Shown: piece after piece, positions 17,982-26,730 of the stretch | How positions within the stretch are numbered: the first letter of the stretch is position 1 | Layout of the letters: each line of letters begins with the position of its first letter | NCBI RefSeq assembly: GCF_001742425.1 | Contig: NZ_MJEH01000003.1 | Coordinates: forward strand, 48,028-112,027 | DNA length: 64,000 nt | Source: Bacillus solimangrovi | GTDB lineage: Bacteria > Bacillota > Bacilli > Bacillales > Bacillaceae_N | Reading direction: 5' to 3' | The notes under the pieces: model-generated | What the model was told of the DNA's origin: nothing | Databases searched by the model: none | The model's input: the letters and a program-made list of their open reading frames with translations, nothing else | Translations under genes and position numbers: made by a program

Positions 17982-18791
17982 TTGTCTAAGAGAATCGGAT
18001 TCATAGGCTGTGGAAATATGGCTCAAGCAATCATTGAAGGAATGTTAAAGTCGGAATTTGCCGATCCTTCTGATGTGAGAGCAACAGCAGTATCAGATGC
18101 AACGATAAGTACGGTGTCAGAAAAATATCAAATTGAGGTAACAAATGACAATCAGAAGGTAGCGGCTTGGGCAGATATTGTTGTACTAGCTGTAAAGCCT
18201 GATCAATATACAAGCGTTATTCATGAAATTAGAGATGCTGTTAAAGAAGACATCATTATCATAACGATTGCAGCAGGTACGAGTTTGAAATATATAGAAG
18301 AACAATTTGGAAGACAGTTGAAAGTTGTTCGAACAATGCCAAATACACCTTCTCTCGTTGGAGAAGGAATGAGTGCATTATGTACAAATGATGCGATCAC
18401 AGCTGAAGAAGAAGCTTATGTTGTTCGCATGTTCGAAAGCTTTGGAAAAGCAGAACTCATACCTGAAGCATTAATGGATGCTGTACCTGCCGTTAGTGGC
18501 TCATCACCAGCCTATGTCTATATGTTTATCGAAACATTAGCAGACGGAGCTGTTAAACAGGGTTTTGCGAGACCACAAGCGTATCGAATGGCTGCTCAAG
18601 CAGTTCTTGGTGCAGCGAAAATGGTATTGGAAACTGGTAAGCATCCAGGTGAATTAAAAGATCAAGTATGTTCTCCAGGTGGAGCAACGATTGAAGCTGT
18701 TACAACATTAGAAAAAAATCAATTTCGAGGTTCAATTATAGAAGCGATGGATAGTTGTATGAGGAAATCCTCTTCAATGTTAAGTGAGTAA
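17982..18791 (+). CDS. proC: pyrroline-5-carboxylate reductase
   Basis: This NAD(P)H-dependent enzyme makes proline from pyrroline-5-carboxylate and is about 269 residues. The Rossmann motif 'IGFIGCGNMAQAIIEGM' is at the start. 'VVRTMPNTPSLVGEGMSAL' and the family signature 'GSSPAYVYMFIETLADGAVKQG' with 'QVCSPGGATIEAVTTLEK' follow. The most likely start is TTG at 17982, 6 bases after AGGTGGG. An ATG at 17952 has no ribosome site. It is a single-gene transcript as far as I see. Confidence 0.93.
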   Translation: MSKRIGFIGCGNMAQAIIEGMLKSEFADPSDVRATAVSDATISTVSEKYQIEVTNDNQKVAAWADIVVLAVKPDQYTSVIHEIRDAVKEDIIIITIAAGTSLKYIEEQFGRQLKVVRTMPNTPSLVGEGMSALCTNDAITAEEEAYVVRMFESFGKAELIPEALMDAVPAVSGSSPAYVYMFIETLADGAVKQGFARPQAYRMAAQAVLGAAKMVLETGKHPGELKDQVCSPGGATIEAVTTLEKNQFRGSIIEAMDSCMRKSSSMLSE

Positions 18792-18914
18792 TTCCTGCTA
18801 GTACGATTTAGGAGAGAGCATAAGGTGTGTTGCTTATATAAAGCTTTGTTAGCATATGATATACTTAGCACTATTGAGAAGTATGAATAAGGATTTAAGA
18901 AAGGAGCATGTGAA

Positions 18915-19118
18915 GTGATTCATGAAGGTTGGAAAGATAGTAAAACAATTAGTAAAGTGAAATGTGTACATACTAATGCAAAAAAATATACAGTTGAAAA
19001 CGTACTAACTGTAGGGAAAGTATATGAAGTGAAAAATGAAACAGAAGAGTTTCTGTTTATCGTTGATAATACTGGACGCGTTGGTGGATTTAATAAAGAA
19101 TATTTTGAAACAGTATAA
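18915..19118 (+). CDS. small protein, DUF6501-like
   Basis: This 67-residue protein has a beta-rich pattern ('KYTVENVLTVGKVYEVKNETEEFLFIVDNTGRVGGF') like conserved Bacillales proteins I associate with DUF6501, of unknown function. GTG start at 18915 follows AAAGGAG. A terminator overlaps its stop, so it is a single unit. Confidence 0.65.
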   Translation: MIHEGWKDSKTISKVKCVHTNAKKYTVENVLTVGKVYEVKNETEEFLFIVDNTGRVGGFNKEYFETV

Positions 19119-19144
19119 AAAGCTTGGCATTAGCCAAGCTTTTT
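19117..19144. terminator. bidirectional terminator
   Basis: A 12-bp stem (19117-19128 with 19133-19144, core AAAAGCTTGGC) lies between convergent genes. It includes the stop codon of the minus-strand gene. Confidence 0.85.
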
Positions 19145-19678
19145 ATTATTCTCATATTTCTCTTCAATTTCAGATAGGTATTCAAATAAGTCATGGAATG
19201 TTTGAAAACCTTGATCTCTCGTTTCTTCATAAGAAAATCGTTCATTATAATCGTTAATTTTGCGAATATACGGGTCGATAGAATGTTCAAGTTTTTCTTT
19301 AATTATTCGATACTTTTCTTTTTTTTCTACACTATTAGAACGTTGGATAATTTGACGTAGTTGATTCAAATCACGTAAATAATGTTGCTTCTCAACATGT
19401 AGTTCATTAAGAACTTTTTGCCTTACTGTATTATGATTAGGGTGGAGAAAATTAATGATGTCTTGTTCAGTACCATTGCTAATGTATGTACTAACTAAGT
19501 GAATTGCCATTTCTAACATCTCTTTTTGCTCATCTATATTACCTATACCTTCATGTTTTTCTACAAATGAATTGAGAGAAATATAGTGTGTAAGCAAGGT
19601 TGTCGATTGTTCTTTCATTTCTTTCTTCGTAAAGGTTGGGGCATGTGCTTTCTTATGTTTTTTGAAAAATGAAAACAT
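19130..19678 (-). CDS. hypothetical helical protein
   Basis: This protein of about 182 residues is mostly amphipathic helix, with a basic N-terminus ('MFSFFKKHKKAHAPTFTKKEMK') and long coiled-coil-like stretches ('EKQHYLRDLNQLRQIIQR', 'EYLSEIEEKYENNKKLG'). I do not recognise a family. The ATG at 19678 follows AAGGAGG. The upstream ATG at 19699 lacks a ribosome site. The stop codon is inside the terminator. Confidence 0.6.
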   Translation of the reverse strand: MFSFFKKHKKAHAPTFTKKEMKEQSTTLLTHYISLNSFVEKHEGIGNIDEQKEMLEMAIHLVSTYISNGTEQDIINFLHPNHNTVRQKVLNELHVEKQHYLRDLNQLRQIIQRSNSVEKKEKYRIIKEKLEHSIDPYIRKINDYNERFSYEETRDQGFQTFHDLFEYLSEIEEKYENNKKLG

Positions 19679-19865
19679 CTCTGAAAGCCTCCTTTTCATA
19701 TAGAGAGTGTTATGAATAATATCGGAAATTAATTCGTTTTTTATTGAATCGTAAGGATGATCTTTAATCCGATAACTGGCCTATCTAGTATAAAAAAATG
19801 ACAAGAATAATGATATAGTACTACGTTTATAGTGAAAAATGGAATATTATTAATCGAATTAAATA

Positions 19866-19911
19866 AAACACTCATTAGAAGGATATTTCTATACCTTAAT
19901 AATGAGTGTTT
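19866..19911 (-). terminator. terminator of the kinase operon
   Basis: A 12-bp perfect stem (19866-19877 with 19900-19911, AAACACTCATTA) is followed by a T-rich minus strand, just after the histidine kinase stop. Confidence 0.8.
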
Positions 19912-19914
19912 CTT

Positions 19915-21318
19915 TTACTTGGTCATTAACGTTGGGTCATGAGGTAACTTAATCGTAACGGTCGTACCTGACTGAGAACTACTTTTTATGTTCAATTCAC
20001 CTTTATGTAAATCGATGATTTTTTTACATATGGCTAATCCGAGTCCAGTACCGTCTTTTTGATGATCAACTTGGTAAAACATTTTCGTAACATTACTGAT
20101 TGCTTCTTCTGAAATGCCTATCCCCTTATCACTTATCGTAATGATTGAATTGTTATGATTATCAACATTCATAGAAATATCAATTTGAGTGTGTGGCGGT
20201 GAATATTTAATCGCATTATCGATGATGTTAATGAAAACTTGCTTCAAGCGGTTTTCATCTGCGTTAATGATGTGTTCTTGTTCTTTTGTGAAAATAATAG
20301 AAATATAATGCTGCGATGCTTTAAGTTTCATTTGTGTGACAACATCATTCACTAGCTCTGAGATCGACACAGCATTCAATGTAAGCTTAAGTTGATTTGA
20401 TTCAAAACGTGAAAAATCTAGTAATTCTTCAACGAGTGTAATGAGTCTATCAGTTTCCTTTGAGATAATCGTTAGCCCCTGTTTCGTTTCGTTAATTTCT
20501 CTCATATCTCCAGTCAGAATCGTTTCACTCCAGCCTTTTATACTCGTTAATGGTGTGCGTAATTCGTGTGATATAGACGAAATGAATTCGTTTTTCATCT
20601 TATCTGTTTGTTGGATTTCACGAGCCATGTGATTTAGAGTTTTCGCAAGTGTACCAATCTCATCAATGTAAGTTTCATTCAATTCAATATCGAAGCGCCC
20701 TCTTGCCATTTTCTCAGATGTTCGTGTAATTTCTTGAAGTGGTTTCGCAATCGAACGGGCTAGTCTTAAGCTAATGATGAAGACGACTAACATAACTGCC
20801 AGTCCGATAGAAATAGAAAATAACGCAGTACTTTGAATTTTGTCTTCGACTCGTTCGAGTGACGTGACGAAGCGAATTACACCGACAACTTGGCTTTCTT
20901 TTGAGGGCAATGGGGCTGATACAGCTAAAATTGACTCTTCGTTAAGTATTCCTTTATGAATACTTATTTCTCCTGAAATCGCTTCCTTAATGTCTGGTGT
21001 TGTTATAATTTCTTCATTCGTAATCCCTGTTGAGGTGGAAAGAACCTCTCCGTTTAAGCTAATGATTTGCATTTCTGTATTAGGATATTTCAAACTCTCT
21101 CTTATCCATGGTATTTGTGATTTGAAATCATGCCTTGTAAGAGTCATGTACTCTTCAGTGAACGAGGTTGAAACGTTCGCATGATTAACAAGTGTTTCAG
21201 TCACACCTTCGTTATAATATTTAGATATTGATGAAATGAAGATAACTTCAATAATTACAATTGTTAAAAGAATGACAAACATATAATGAAGAATAATGCG
21301 TCTATTAATACCAGTCAT
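19915..21318 (-). CDS. two-component sensor histidine kinase
   Basis: The 467-residue membrane kinase has TM1 at about 8-30, an extracellular sensor of about 130 residues, TM2 at about 165-185 and a HAMP segment at about 186-238. The phosphorylated His is 251 in 'SISHELRTPLTSIKGW'. The ATP site has 'NIIDNAIKYSPP', 'DKGIGIS' and 'GTGLGLAICKKII'. Organisation is PhoR/WalK-like, but no PAS domain is evident. The signal is unknown. Its ATG overlaps the response regulator's stop (ATGA), so they are translationally coupled. Confidence 0.92.
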   Translation of the reverse strand: MTGINRRIILHYMFVILLTIVIIEVIFISSISKYYNEGVTETLVNHANVSTSFTEEYMTLTRHDFKSQIPWIRESLKYPNTEMQIISLNGEVLSTSTGITNEEIITTPDIKEAISGEISIHKGILNEESILAVSAPLPSKESQVVGVIRFVTSLERVEDKIQSTALFSISIGLAVMLVVFIISLRLARSIAKPLQEITRTSEKMARGRFDIELNETYIDEIGTLAKTLNHMAREIQQTDKMKNEFISSISHELRTPLTSIKGWSETILTGDMREINETKQGLTIISKETDRLITLVEELLDFSRFESNQLKLTLNAVSISELVNDVVTQMKLKASQHYISIIFTKEQEHIINADENRLKQVFINIIDNAIKYSPPHTQIDISMNVDNHNNSIITISDKGIGISEEAISNVTKMFYQVDHQKDGTGLGLAICKKIIDLHKGELNIKSSSQSGTTVTIKLPHDPTLMTK

Positions 21319-22004
21319 TGCTTGTTCTCACTCCAACAATACCCTAATCCCCATACCGTTTCTAGGAAGGCCGGTTTTGAGGGATCATCTTCAATTTTCT
21401 TTCGAAGACGTCGTACATTGACATCAACAATTTTAGGATCACCAACATATTCTACTCCCCAAACTTCATCAAGTAATTCATTTCTACTAATAGGTTCTTC
21501 ACTTCTTGAGAGAAACAGCTGTAAGAGAGCAAACTCAGTTGGTGTAAGATCAATAAGTTCTCCATGTTTTTTCGCTTGTTTCGTTTTAGGATTTAACTGG
21601 AATATAGATGATCGCATTGCTTGTTTTGGTGATGAACCTTTAATTCGTCGCATTAAGCTAAAAATTCGTGCATTTAATTCAGCAGGACTGAAAGGTTTGT
21701 TCATATAATCATCTGCACCAGACATTAAACCGTGAACACGATCGACTTCTTGTGTACGAGCTGTAAGCATAATAATTCCAACTTGCTCAGTTTTACTACG
21801 AATTTGCTTGCATACTTCAAAACCGTCAATCCCTGGCAGCATAACATCTAATAATGCGATGTCAATCTCAGGGTGTTCATTAAATTGCTGTAGTGCTTCC
21901 TCTCCTGTTTCGGCTTCGATAACTGTATAACCATTTCGTTTAAGGTTAAGAACAATAAAGCTTCTTATACCGGGTTCGTCTTCTAATACAAGTATCGATG
22001 TCAA
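21315..22004 (-). CDS. OmpR-family response regulator
   Basis: This regulator of about 229 residues has a receiver domain with phospho-acceptor Asp53 in 'IALLDVMLPGIDGFE', Lys near 'NKPFSPAEL', and a C-terminal winged helix with 'TPTEFALLQLFLSRSEEPISRNELLDEVWG' and 'VDVNVRRLRKKI'. It pairs with the downstream kinase. A TTG at 22004 lies 8 bases after AAGGAG and is preferred to the GTG at 22013 that overlaps this site. Targets are not shown. The adjacent lipoprotein gene is a candidate. Confidence 0.92.
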   Translation of the reverse strand: MTSILVLEDEPGIRSFIVLNLKRNGYTVIEAETGEEALQQFNEHPEIDIALLDVMLPGIDGFEVCKQIRSKTEQVGIIMLTARTQEVDRVHGLMSGADDYMNKPFSPAELNARIFSLMRRIKGSSPKQAMRSSIFQLNPKTKQAKKHGELIDLTPTEFALLQLFLSRSEEPISRNELLDEVWGVEYVGDPKIVDVNVRRLRKKIEDDPSKPAFLETVWGLGYCWSENKQ

Positions 22005-22045
22005 ATTTCTCACTCCTTCGTAAACTTGAGCTTCGTCATGAATAA

Positions 22046-23284
22046 TTAATAAGGATCTTCTAAAATAAAGTTGTCTTGTAAATCCTCGTCCTCAACATGA
22101 GTTATATATATGTCAGTTTTCGTCTCTGCGAGTACATACACATTCTTTTTTGGTTTCCATGTATCAATCGGAATAACTTGAATGTCAAATAACAATTCAT
22201 CAGTCGAATAATCACGAAACTTAAAGTGAGTTTCTTCTATTTCGATTGTTACGTTATCCCAAGAGTTTGGAAACATATAACTAAAATGTGCCGCATAATT
22301 CGAATAGCCCTTCTGTTGGAAAATAAAATCTTGCTTACCATCCCATTGATAGTAACTATCAAAATAAGGTGTAGCTACATATGAGGCGTCCTCATAGCCT
22401 TTCGGAGCTTCCATCATGACAACTTCAAGGATGCCATCATTATTAATATCTTTACTCTCCGTAATACTTGGATTATATATAAGGAAGTCTTCTTGTTCGC
22501 CAAATGGATTGATGATATTATCTCCTTCTAAAACATAAATTTCAGTTACTCCAGAATGAGCACCAACAAAACCATCAAGTATAATGCCATTAATGTTAGG
22601 TGTGAGCGATCCGACAGCCATCGATCCGTAAGAAATCCAAGAAGCTGGAAGCTCACCTTTAGCACGTTCTATCAATTGTGATTCTTCATTTTCAAAAAGG
22701 GTCAGTGTTCCGCCTACTTCTCGTTCAAACTGTAATACCGTTAAATCATTTATCCCGTTTTGATTCAAATCTTGGACTTCATACATTGCATATGATGTAT
22801 GAAGTAAAGCATTGGCATCATCATTTTCAATTTGATAAATAGTGAGACCATTTTGACCAGCGTTTATGGTAGAACCAACGATTACTTCATCTACCCCATC
22901 ACCTGTTAAATCAACGAACTGTAGAGCAGCAACTTCATATCCTTCAATTTTAAATTGAGCGATTTTCTCCCAAGTGTTATCTGATTGTTGAAGTACCATT
23001 CCATACCTATTCATTCGATAATCTTCTTCTATTTCATATAAAATGATTGCCTCTTCTTCATCAGAACCGTTTACATTAGCAAAGGATATCGTTTGACTAC
23101 TACCTTGTACAGTTGGACTAATTGGAATTGCTCCTTTCGGTAGGAGTTGATCGACTGCTGATATTAATTCGGTTTGAGAATGTGTAAGTTTTGGGGGCTG
23201 AATCATTGATGATGGTGATTCAAATATATTACAGCCTGTTAAAGCTACTAGTAATAATGTGATAAACATGAATCGTCCAAACAT
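22046..23284 (-). CDS. lipoprotein with FG-GAP/VCBS-like calcium-binding repeats
   Basis: The 412-residue exported lipoprotein has signal peptide 'MFGRFMFITLLLVALTGC' with lipobox LTGC (Cys18). It has repeated Asp-rich loops: 'FVDLTGDGVDEVIVGS', 'VQDLNQNGINDLTVLQ' and 'SKDINNDGILEVVMM'. These look like FG-GAP/VCBS beta-propeller blades that bind calcium. It precedes the response regulator by 41 bases in the same direction, so it probably shares their transcript. It may modulate or sense the signal at the cell surface, which is inference. Confidence 0.75.
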   Translation of the reverse strand: MFGRFMFITLLLVALTGCNIFESPSSMIQPPKLTHSQTELISAVDQLLPKGAIPISPTVQGSSQTISFANVNGSDEEEAIILYEIEEDYRMNRYGMVLQQSDNTWEKIAQFKIEGYEVAALQFVDLTGDGVDEVIVGSTINAGQNGLTIYQIENDDANALLHTSYAMYEVQDLNQNGINDLTVLQFEREVGGTLTLFENEESQLIERAKGELPASWISYGSMAVGSLTPNINGIILDGFVGAHSGVTEIYVLEGDNIINPFGEQEDFLIYNPSITESKDINNDGILEVVMMEAPKGYEDASYVATPYFDSYYQWDGKQDFIFQQKGYSNYAAHFSYMFPNSWDNVTIEIEETHFKFRDYSTDELLFDIQVIPIDTWKPKKNVYVLAETKTDIYITHVEDEDLQDNFILEDPY

Positions 23285-23598
23285 AGTCTCGCATCCTTTA
23301 CAAAATATATTCTTCTATCGATCATAGCCAATTTTGTGAGTTAATAAGTAACAAATTAGTTACAGTTTGTCACATGTCCAATGATGTTAAGCTTCCGAGT
23401 TGAAATTTTCGAAAGTCTATACAGTTTTAATAGAAAAGGGGCATGATCATCTTTGACAGATAGAAGTTTATTTTAATTAAATAAAAGATCCTTTAAGCAA
23501 TCAGCTTAAAGGATCTTTTATTAGTACCGTTAGTCAACCTGTCTTGATATGGAATAATGAGTTTAAAATTATGATAAATAGTGAATTAGACCAGTTGT
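23285..23598. other. intergenic stretch with terminator
   Basis: A perfect 17-bp stem (23482-23498 with 23504-23520) reads as a terminator on the minus strand, followed there by T-rich DNA. It ends the transcript of the 73-residue gene. The rest holds the likely promoter of the lipoprotein operon, and I see no gene. Confidence 0.7.
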
Positions 23599-23820
23599 TT
23601 AATCGTCTAATTCATTATCATCTTTAATTTGTTTCAAGAGTTCTAATGCTTGATTAATCTTTTTAATGTCTGACTTGTTTGAGCTGGGAGAAAGTAAGGA
23701 AGCTAATGTTTCTTCAGGATGTACAGTTTTACTTTTAATTGGTTTATCTGGCAGATGCCAGAGCATCGTTCCATTTGCTTTATCTAAGTATTTTAACTGC
23801 AAACGTTGGTTCTTTCTCAT
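23599..23820 (-). CDS. small hypothetical protein
   Basis: This 73-residue soluble protein begins 'MRKNQRLQLKYLDKANGTMLW' and ends in a helical acidic tail ('LELLKQIKDDNELDD'). No family recognised. GAGGGG lies 13 bases before the ATG, somewhat far. It is followed by a strong terminator, which supports a real gene. Confidence 0.5.
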   Translation of the reverse strand: MRKNQRLQLKYLDKANGTMLWHLPDKPIKSKTVHPEETLASLLSPSSNKSDIKKINQALELLKQIKDDNELDD

Positions 23821-23856
23821 CTTTATTTTCTTCCCCTCTCTATAGCACAGTTTATA

Positions 23857-24042
23857 TTATTGTAGTAAATAAATTCCAAAAACAATCATTGCAATGCCCA
23901 CGTAGCGTCGTGTTTTAAGAGATGTTTCATTTGGCGGTAATTTTTTGAATAGAAACCCACCTTCAATATACGCTGACATTTTAGGTGAAATAGCGTTCAT
24001 AATACCAGAGATGATAAAGATAATTCCGATAATAGATTCCAT
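23857..24042 (-). CDS. small membrane protein, DUF6199-like
   Basis: The 61-residue protein has two membrane helices (about 3-20 and 46-60) around 'SAYIEGGFLFKKLPPNETSLKTRRY'. The layout matches conserved short Bacillales membrane proteins I associate with DUF6199, function unknown. The ribosome site is weak. It may be co-transcribed with the 73-residue gene 36 bases away. Confidence 0.5.
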   Translation of the reverse strand: MESIIGIIFIISGIMNAISPKMSAYIEGGFLFKKLPPNETSLKTRRYVGIAMIVFGIYLLQ

Positions 24043-24126
24043 GTATCAACCGTCCATTAACATTTTTTTGTATGTATAAATTATATTATACAAGTCTTTT
24101 ACTAAGAAATAAAAGAGGAAAAACAA

Positions 24127-24150
24127 AACACCTCCTATTAAGGAGGTGTT
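24127..24150 (-). terminator. terminator of the first YcdB-SLH gene
   Basis: A 10-bp stem (AACACCTCCT / AGGAGGTGTT) is followed on the minus strand by TTTTGTTTTT. Confidence 0.75.
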
Positions 24151-24246
24151 AATGGTATTTTTTCATGTAGTTCCGTCACTACAAAATGAAGGTTTTATAT
24201 AGAAGTAATCATCAGTTAAGTAACAATGAACTATTGGTGTTTTATT

Positions 24247-26529
24247 TTATCGAACCTTCAAACCTTGTTTCGTTAAATATTCGAAATATGCTTTTGCTGC
24301 TTGAGCACGTGAAACATTCGCTTGTGGAGAAAATTTATTGTCAGTTCCAGTCATAATGCCAAGGTGTTGTACGAGAGCAACTGCTCCTTTTTCGCTGATG
24401 TTCTCATTATCTTCAAAGTTAAGATTAAATAAATCTTCGTATTCAGTGAGCTTATTATAGCCGAGTGCTCTCGTAATGAGTAAGGCAAGCTCTTCACGTG
24501 TTACAGGTTCATCAGGTTTAAAATCTTTAATGTCTGTATCAATTAAACCTTCACGAACAGCTTCTTCAATATATACATGATACGGTGAAGCAGATGAAAC
24601 ATCGTTAAAAGTCGATTCTGATTCAGCTACAGCCAACCTCATTGCCTTCTCTTGATAGTAGACATAAGGTCGTTGTGTGAGCATAAACATTTTTATCATT
24701 TCTCCACGTGTAATTAACTTGTCAGGGTGTATCTTTCCCATTTTATCTGGCTGTAAAGCACGATATTCGACCATCAATCTTAACTCTTTATCTGCCCAAT
24801 GCCCTTCAAGATCAGTCACATTTAAATCCAAGTCAATTTCATATGGAAGACCCGTTTTGTTTGAAATCCACTCATTTTTTGTTGCATCTAAATAGACAGG
24901 TTCGTCAGTTTGCTTGCGTTTTAGTGTATACATTAGCTGGACTTTCGGTTTCTCATCTGTAGGGTGTATCAATTCAAAGGCAAGTTCAACGTAATGGAGG
25001 TCAAAGTATCGTTGAATCGCCTCGTCTACAGGTATGACATTATCATTTGAAGGAAAATCACGCTCTCCCCAATTGTGATCAAAATCTATCACTTCACCAT
25101 TTTGTGATGAAATCGTTACAGTCGTTCGTTGTGATGGTACAGGGATGCCGTTGTGAAGCCTTTCGAACGTAAAGTAATATTGAGCTGGTTGATTTTTTAT
25201 ATATTCCCAAGTACGTGTATTAACTAACGATAGTTGGTTTGCCTTATGAGGTAAAATTTCTTTGACTGTATCGATAGCGATCTTTTTTGCTTTTTCTTCA
25301 GAGTATTTTACAGTATTACTTTCTTTAGCATAATGATTTTGTTGATTATATGTTATTAGCTCTCCTGTTTGTGCATGAACAGAAGCATTCACCCACTGTG
25401 AAGGTTCTTTCGTCCACCTTAAGTTCCAAACGGCTCCTTGTACACGATAATCATTTTCTTCGTATTCTACATTTGCTAATTCTGCATCTTTAGGAATAGA
25501 AAAGTACGATTTGACTATTTTTTCTGCTTCTTCAGCAGTTAACTCTTTTGAATGTGAAGGAGCGGAATCAAGCGGTTTTTTCGAAATAGGTTCTTTCCTT
25601 ATATTTAATGAATCCTTTATCGGATTTCCTTGTGAATCTAACCATTCACCTGTCTTTGCATTTATTGAGTTTATGTTTGATACCTGTTCATAAATAAGTT
25701 GCATTTGTGTATCTTCATTGAAATACTCAGGCACGATTAAATCTTTGTTTTTACTTCCAAAGCTTTGAACTTCTTTATATTGAAGCTCTAACGGAAACGA
25801 ATCTTTCATTTTATTCAATACTTCTTGTGCTTTTAAAATATTTTCATCACTAGGAAACGTATAATCTTTGATCCAAGAGTATTCAAAGTTTCGAACATTC
25901 CCATTACCGTTTACGGATATTTCCACATGGTTTTGTTTGAATGGAATGCCGTTAACATCTTGGTTAAATGAGAATCGATAATTTATATCATCATCAAGCG
26001 GTGGTTTTACGTTGTTGTCGTTTGAATCATCATACAGAAAGTCATCAACCTTATCAGGAAGTATGTCTTCTAAATAGTTAATTGCGATTTCCTTCGCTTC
26101 TTCACGTTCGACTTTTGGTGGGAATGATTTTTCTTCATTGTTATCTGACTGATTAAAATAAATAGATGCGATTTCTCCAGTTTCTGCATTTAATGAGATG
26201 CCAATCGAACCATATTCCTCATTTTCTTGAAGTTCCCAACGAATTATCCATGCTGGATAGCTGCTTTGATAGTATTTGGAATTTAGTTCAACTTGTGTTT
26301 GTTTGTAGTTATCTGGGATTGGGAAAGCATCCTTGGCTAGTTTGATTGCTTGCTCCTTTGAAATATCGGGCTGTTTAATTAATGAATTTTGTGTAATTTT
26401 TGTATTCTCAACAATATCAACTGGGAGTGTTTCTGGAGCAGATGAACTCTTTCCGAAAGCGACAGTCGGTGTAAGTATCGTTGGGAGAATGAGTGCACTA
26501 CTCATCAAAAGTGTAATAGCTTTCTTCAC
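24247..26529 (-). CDS. S-layer-homology surface protein with YcdB/YcdC domains
   Basis: The exported protein of about 760 residues has a signal peptide ('VKKAITLLMSSALILPTILTPTVAFG'). Two or more YcdB/YcdC-type (PepSY-like, DUF4901) units span about 45-560. They have recurrent 'ISKEQAIKLAKDAFP', 'VEREEAKEIAINYLEDILP' and 'YRFSFNQDVNGIPF' patterns. Three SLH domains at the C-terminus ('DLEGHWADKELRLMVEY', 'YIEEAVREGLIDTD', 'VALVQHLGIMTG') should bind cell-wall polymer. Function unknown; PepSY domains often inhibit proteases. The start is GTG at 26529 after AAAGGAGG. The earlier ATG at 26553 overlaps this region. A divergent paralogue follows. Confidence 0.82.
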   Translation of the reverse strand: MKKAITLLMSSALILPTILTPTVAFGKSSSAPETLPVDIVENTKITQNSLIKQPDISKEQAIKLAKDAFPIPDNYKQTQVELNSKYYQSSYPAWIIRWELQENEEYGSIGISLNAETGEIASIYFNQSDNNEEKSFPPKVEREEAKEIAINYLEDILPDKVDDFLYDDSNDNNVKPPLDDDINYRFSFNQDVNGIPFKQNHVEISVNGNGNVRNFEYSWIKDYTFPSDENILKAQEVLNKMKDSFPLELQYKEVQSFGSKNKDLIVPEYFNEDTQMQLIYEQVSNINSINAKTGEWLDSQGNPIKDSLNIRKEPISKKPLDSAPSHSKELTAEEAEKIVKSYFSIPKDAELANVEYEENDYRVQGAVWNLRWTKEPSQWVNASVHAQTGELITYNQQNHYAKESNTVKYSEEKAKKIAIDTVKEILPHKANQLSLVNTRTWEYIKNQPAQYYFTFERLHNGIPVPSQRTTVTISSQNGEVIDFDHNWGERDFPSNDNVIPVDEAIQRYFDLHYVELAFELIHPTDEKPKVQLMYTLKRKQTDEPVYLDATKNEWISNKTGLPYEIDLDLNVTDLEGHWADKELRLMVEYRALQPDKMGKIHPDKLITRGEMIKMFMLTQRPYVYYQEKAMRLAVAESESTFNDVSSASPYHVYIEEAVREGLIDTDIKDFKPDEPVTREELALLITRALGYNKLTEYEDLFNLNFEDNENISEKGAVALVQHLGIMTGTDNKFSPQANVSRAQAAKAYFEYLTKQGLKVR

Positions 26530-26730
26530 GTAAAATTCCTCCTTTAAATTCATTCATAAATATTCTTTCCTTTACAAAATGAGACGCTAATTCTAATAAA
26601 AGGTTACAATATAATTAGAAATAGGTATAAAGTTGTGTTTGTTGGTAAAAATTAATAAATTATACCGTTATATAGTATTCTATCATTATAAAATATAAAA
26701 AAGGAATAAAATAGAATAGGAGGAAGTAGA

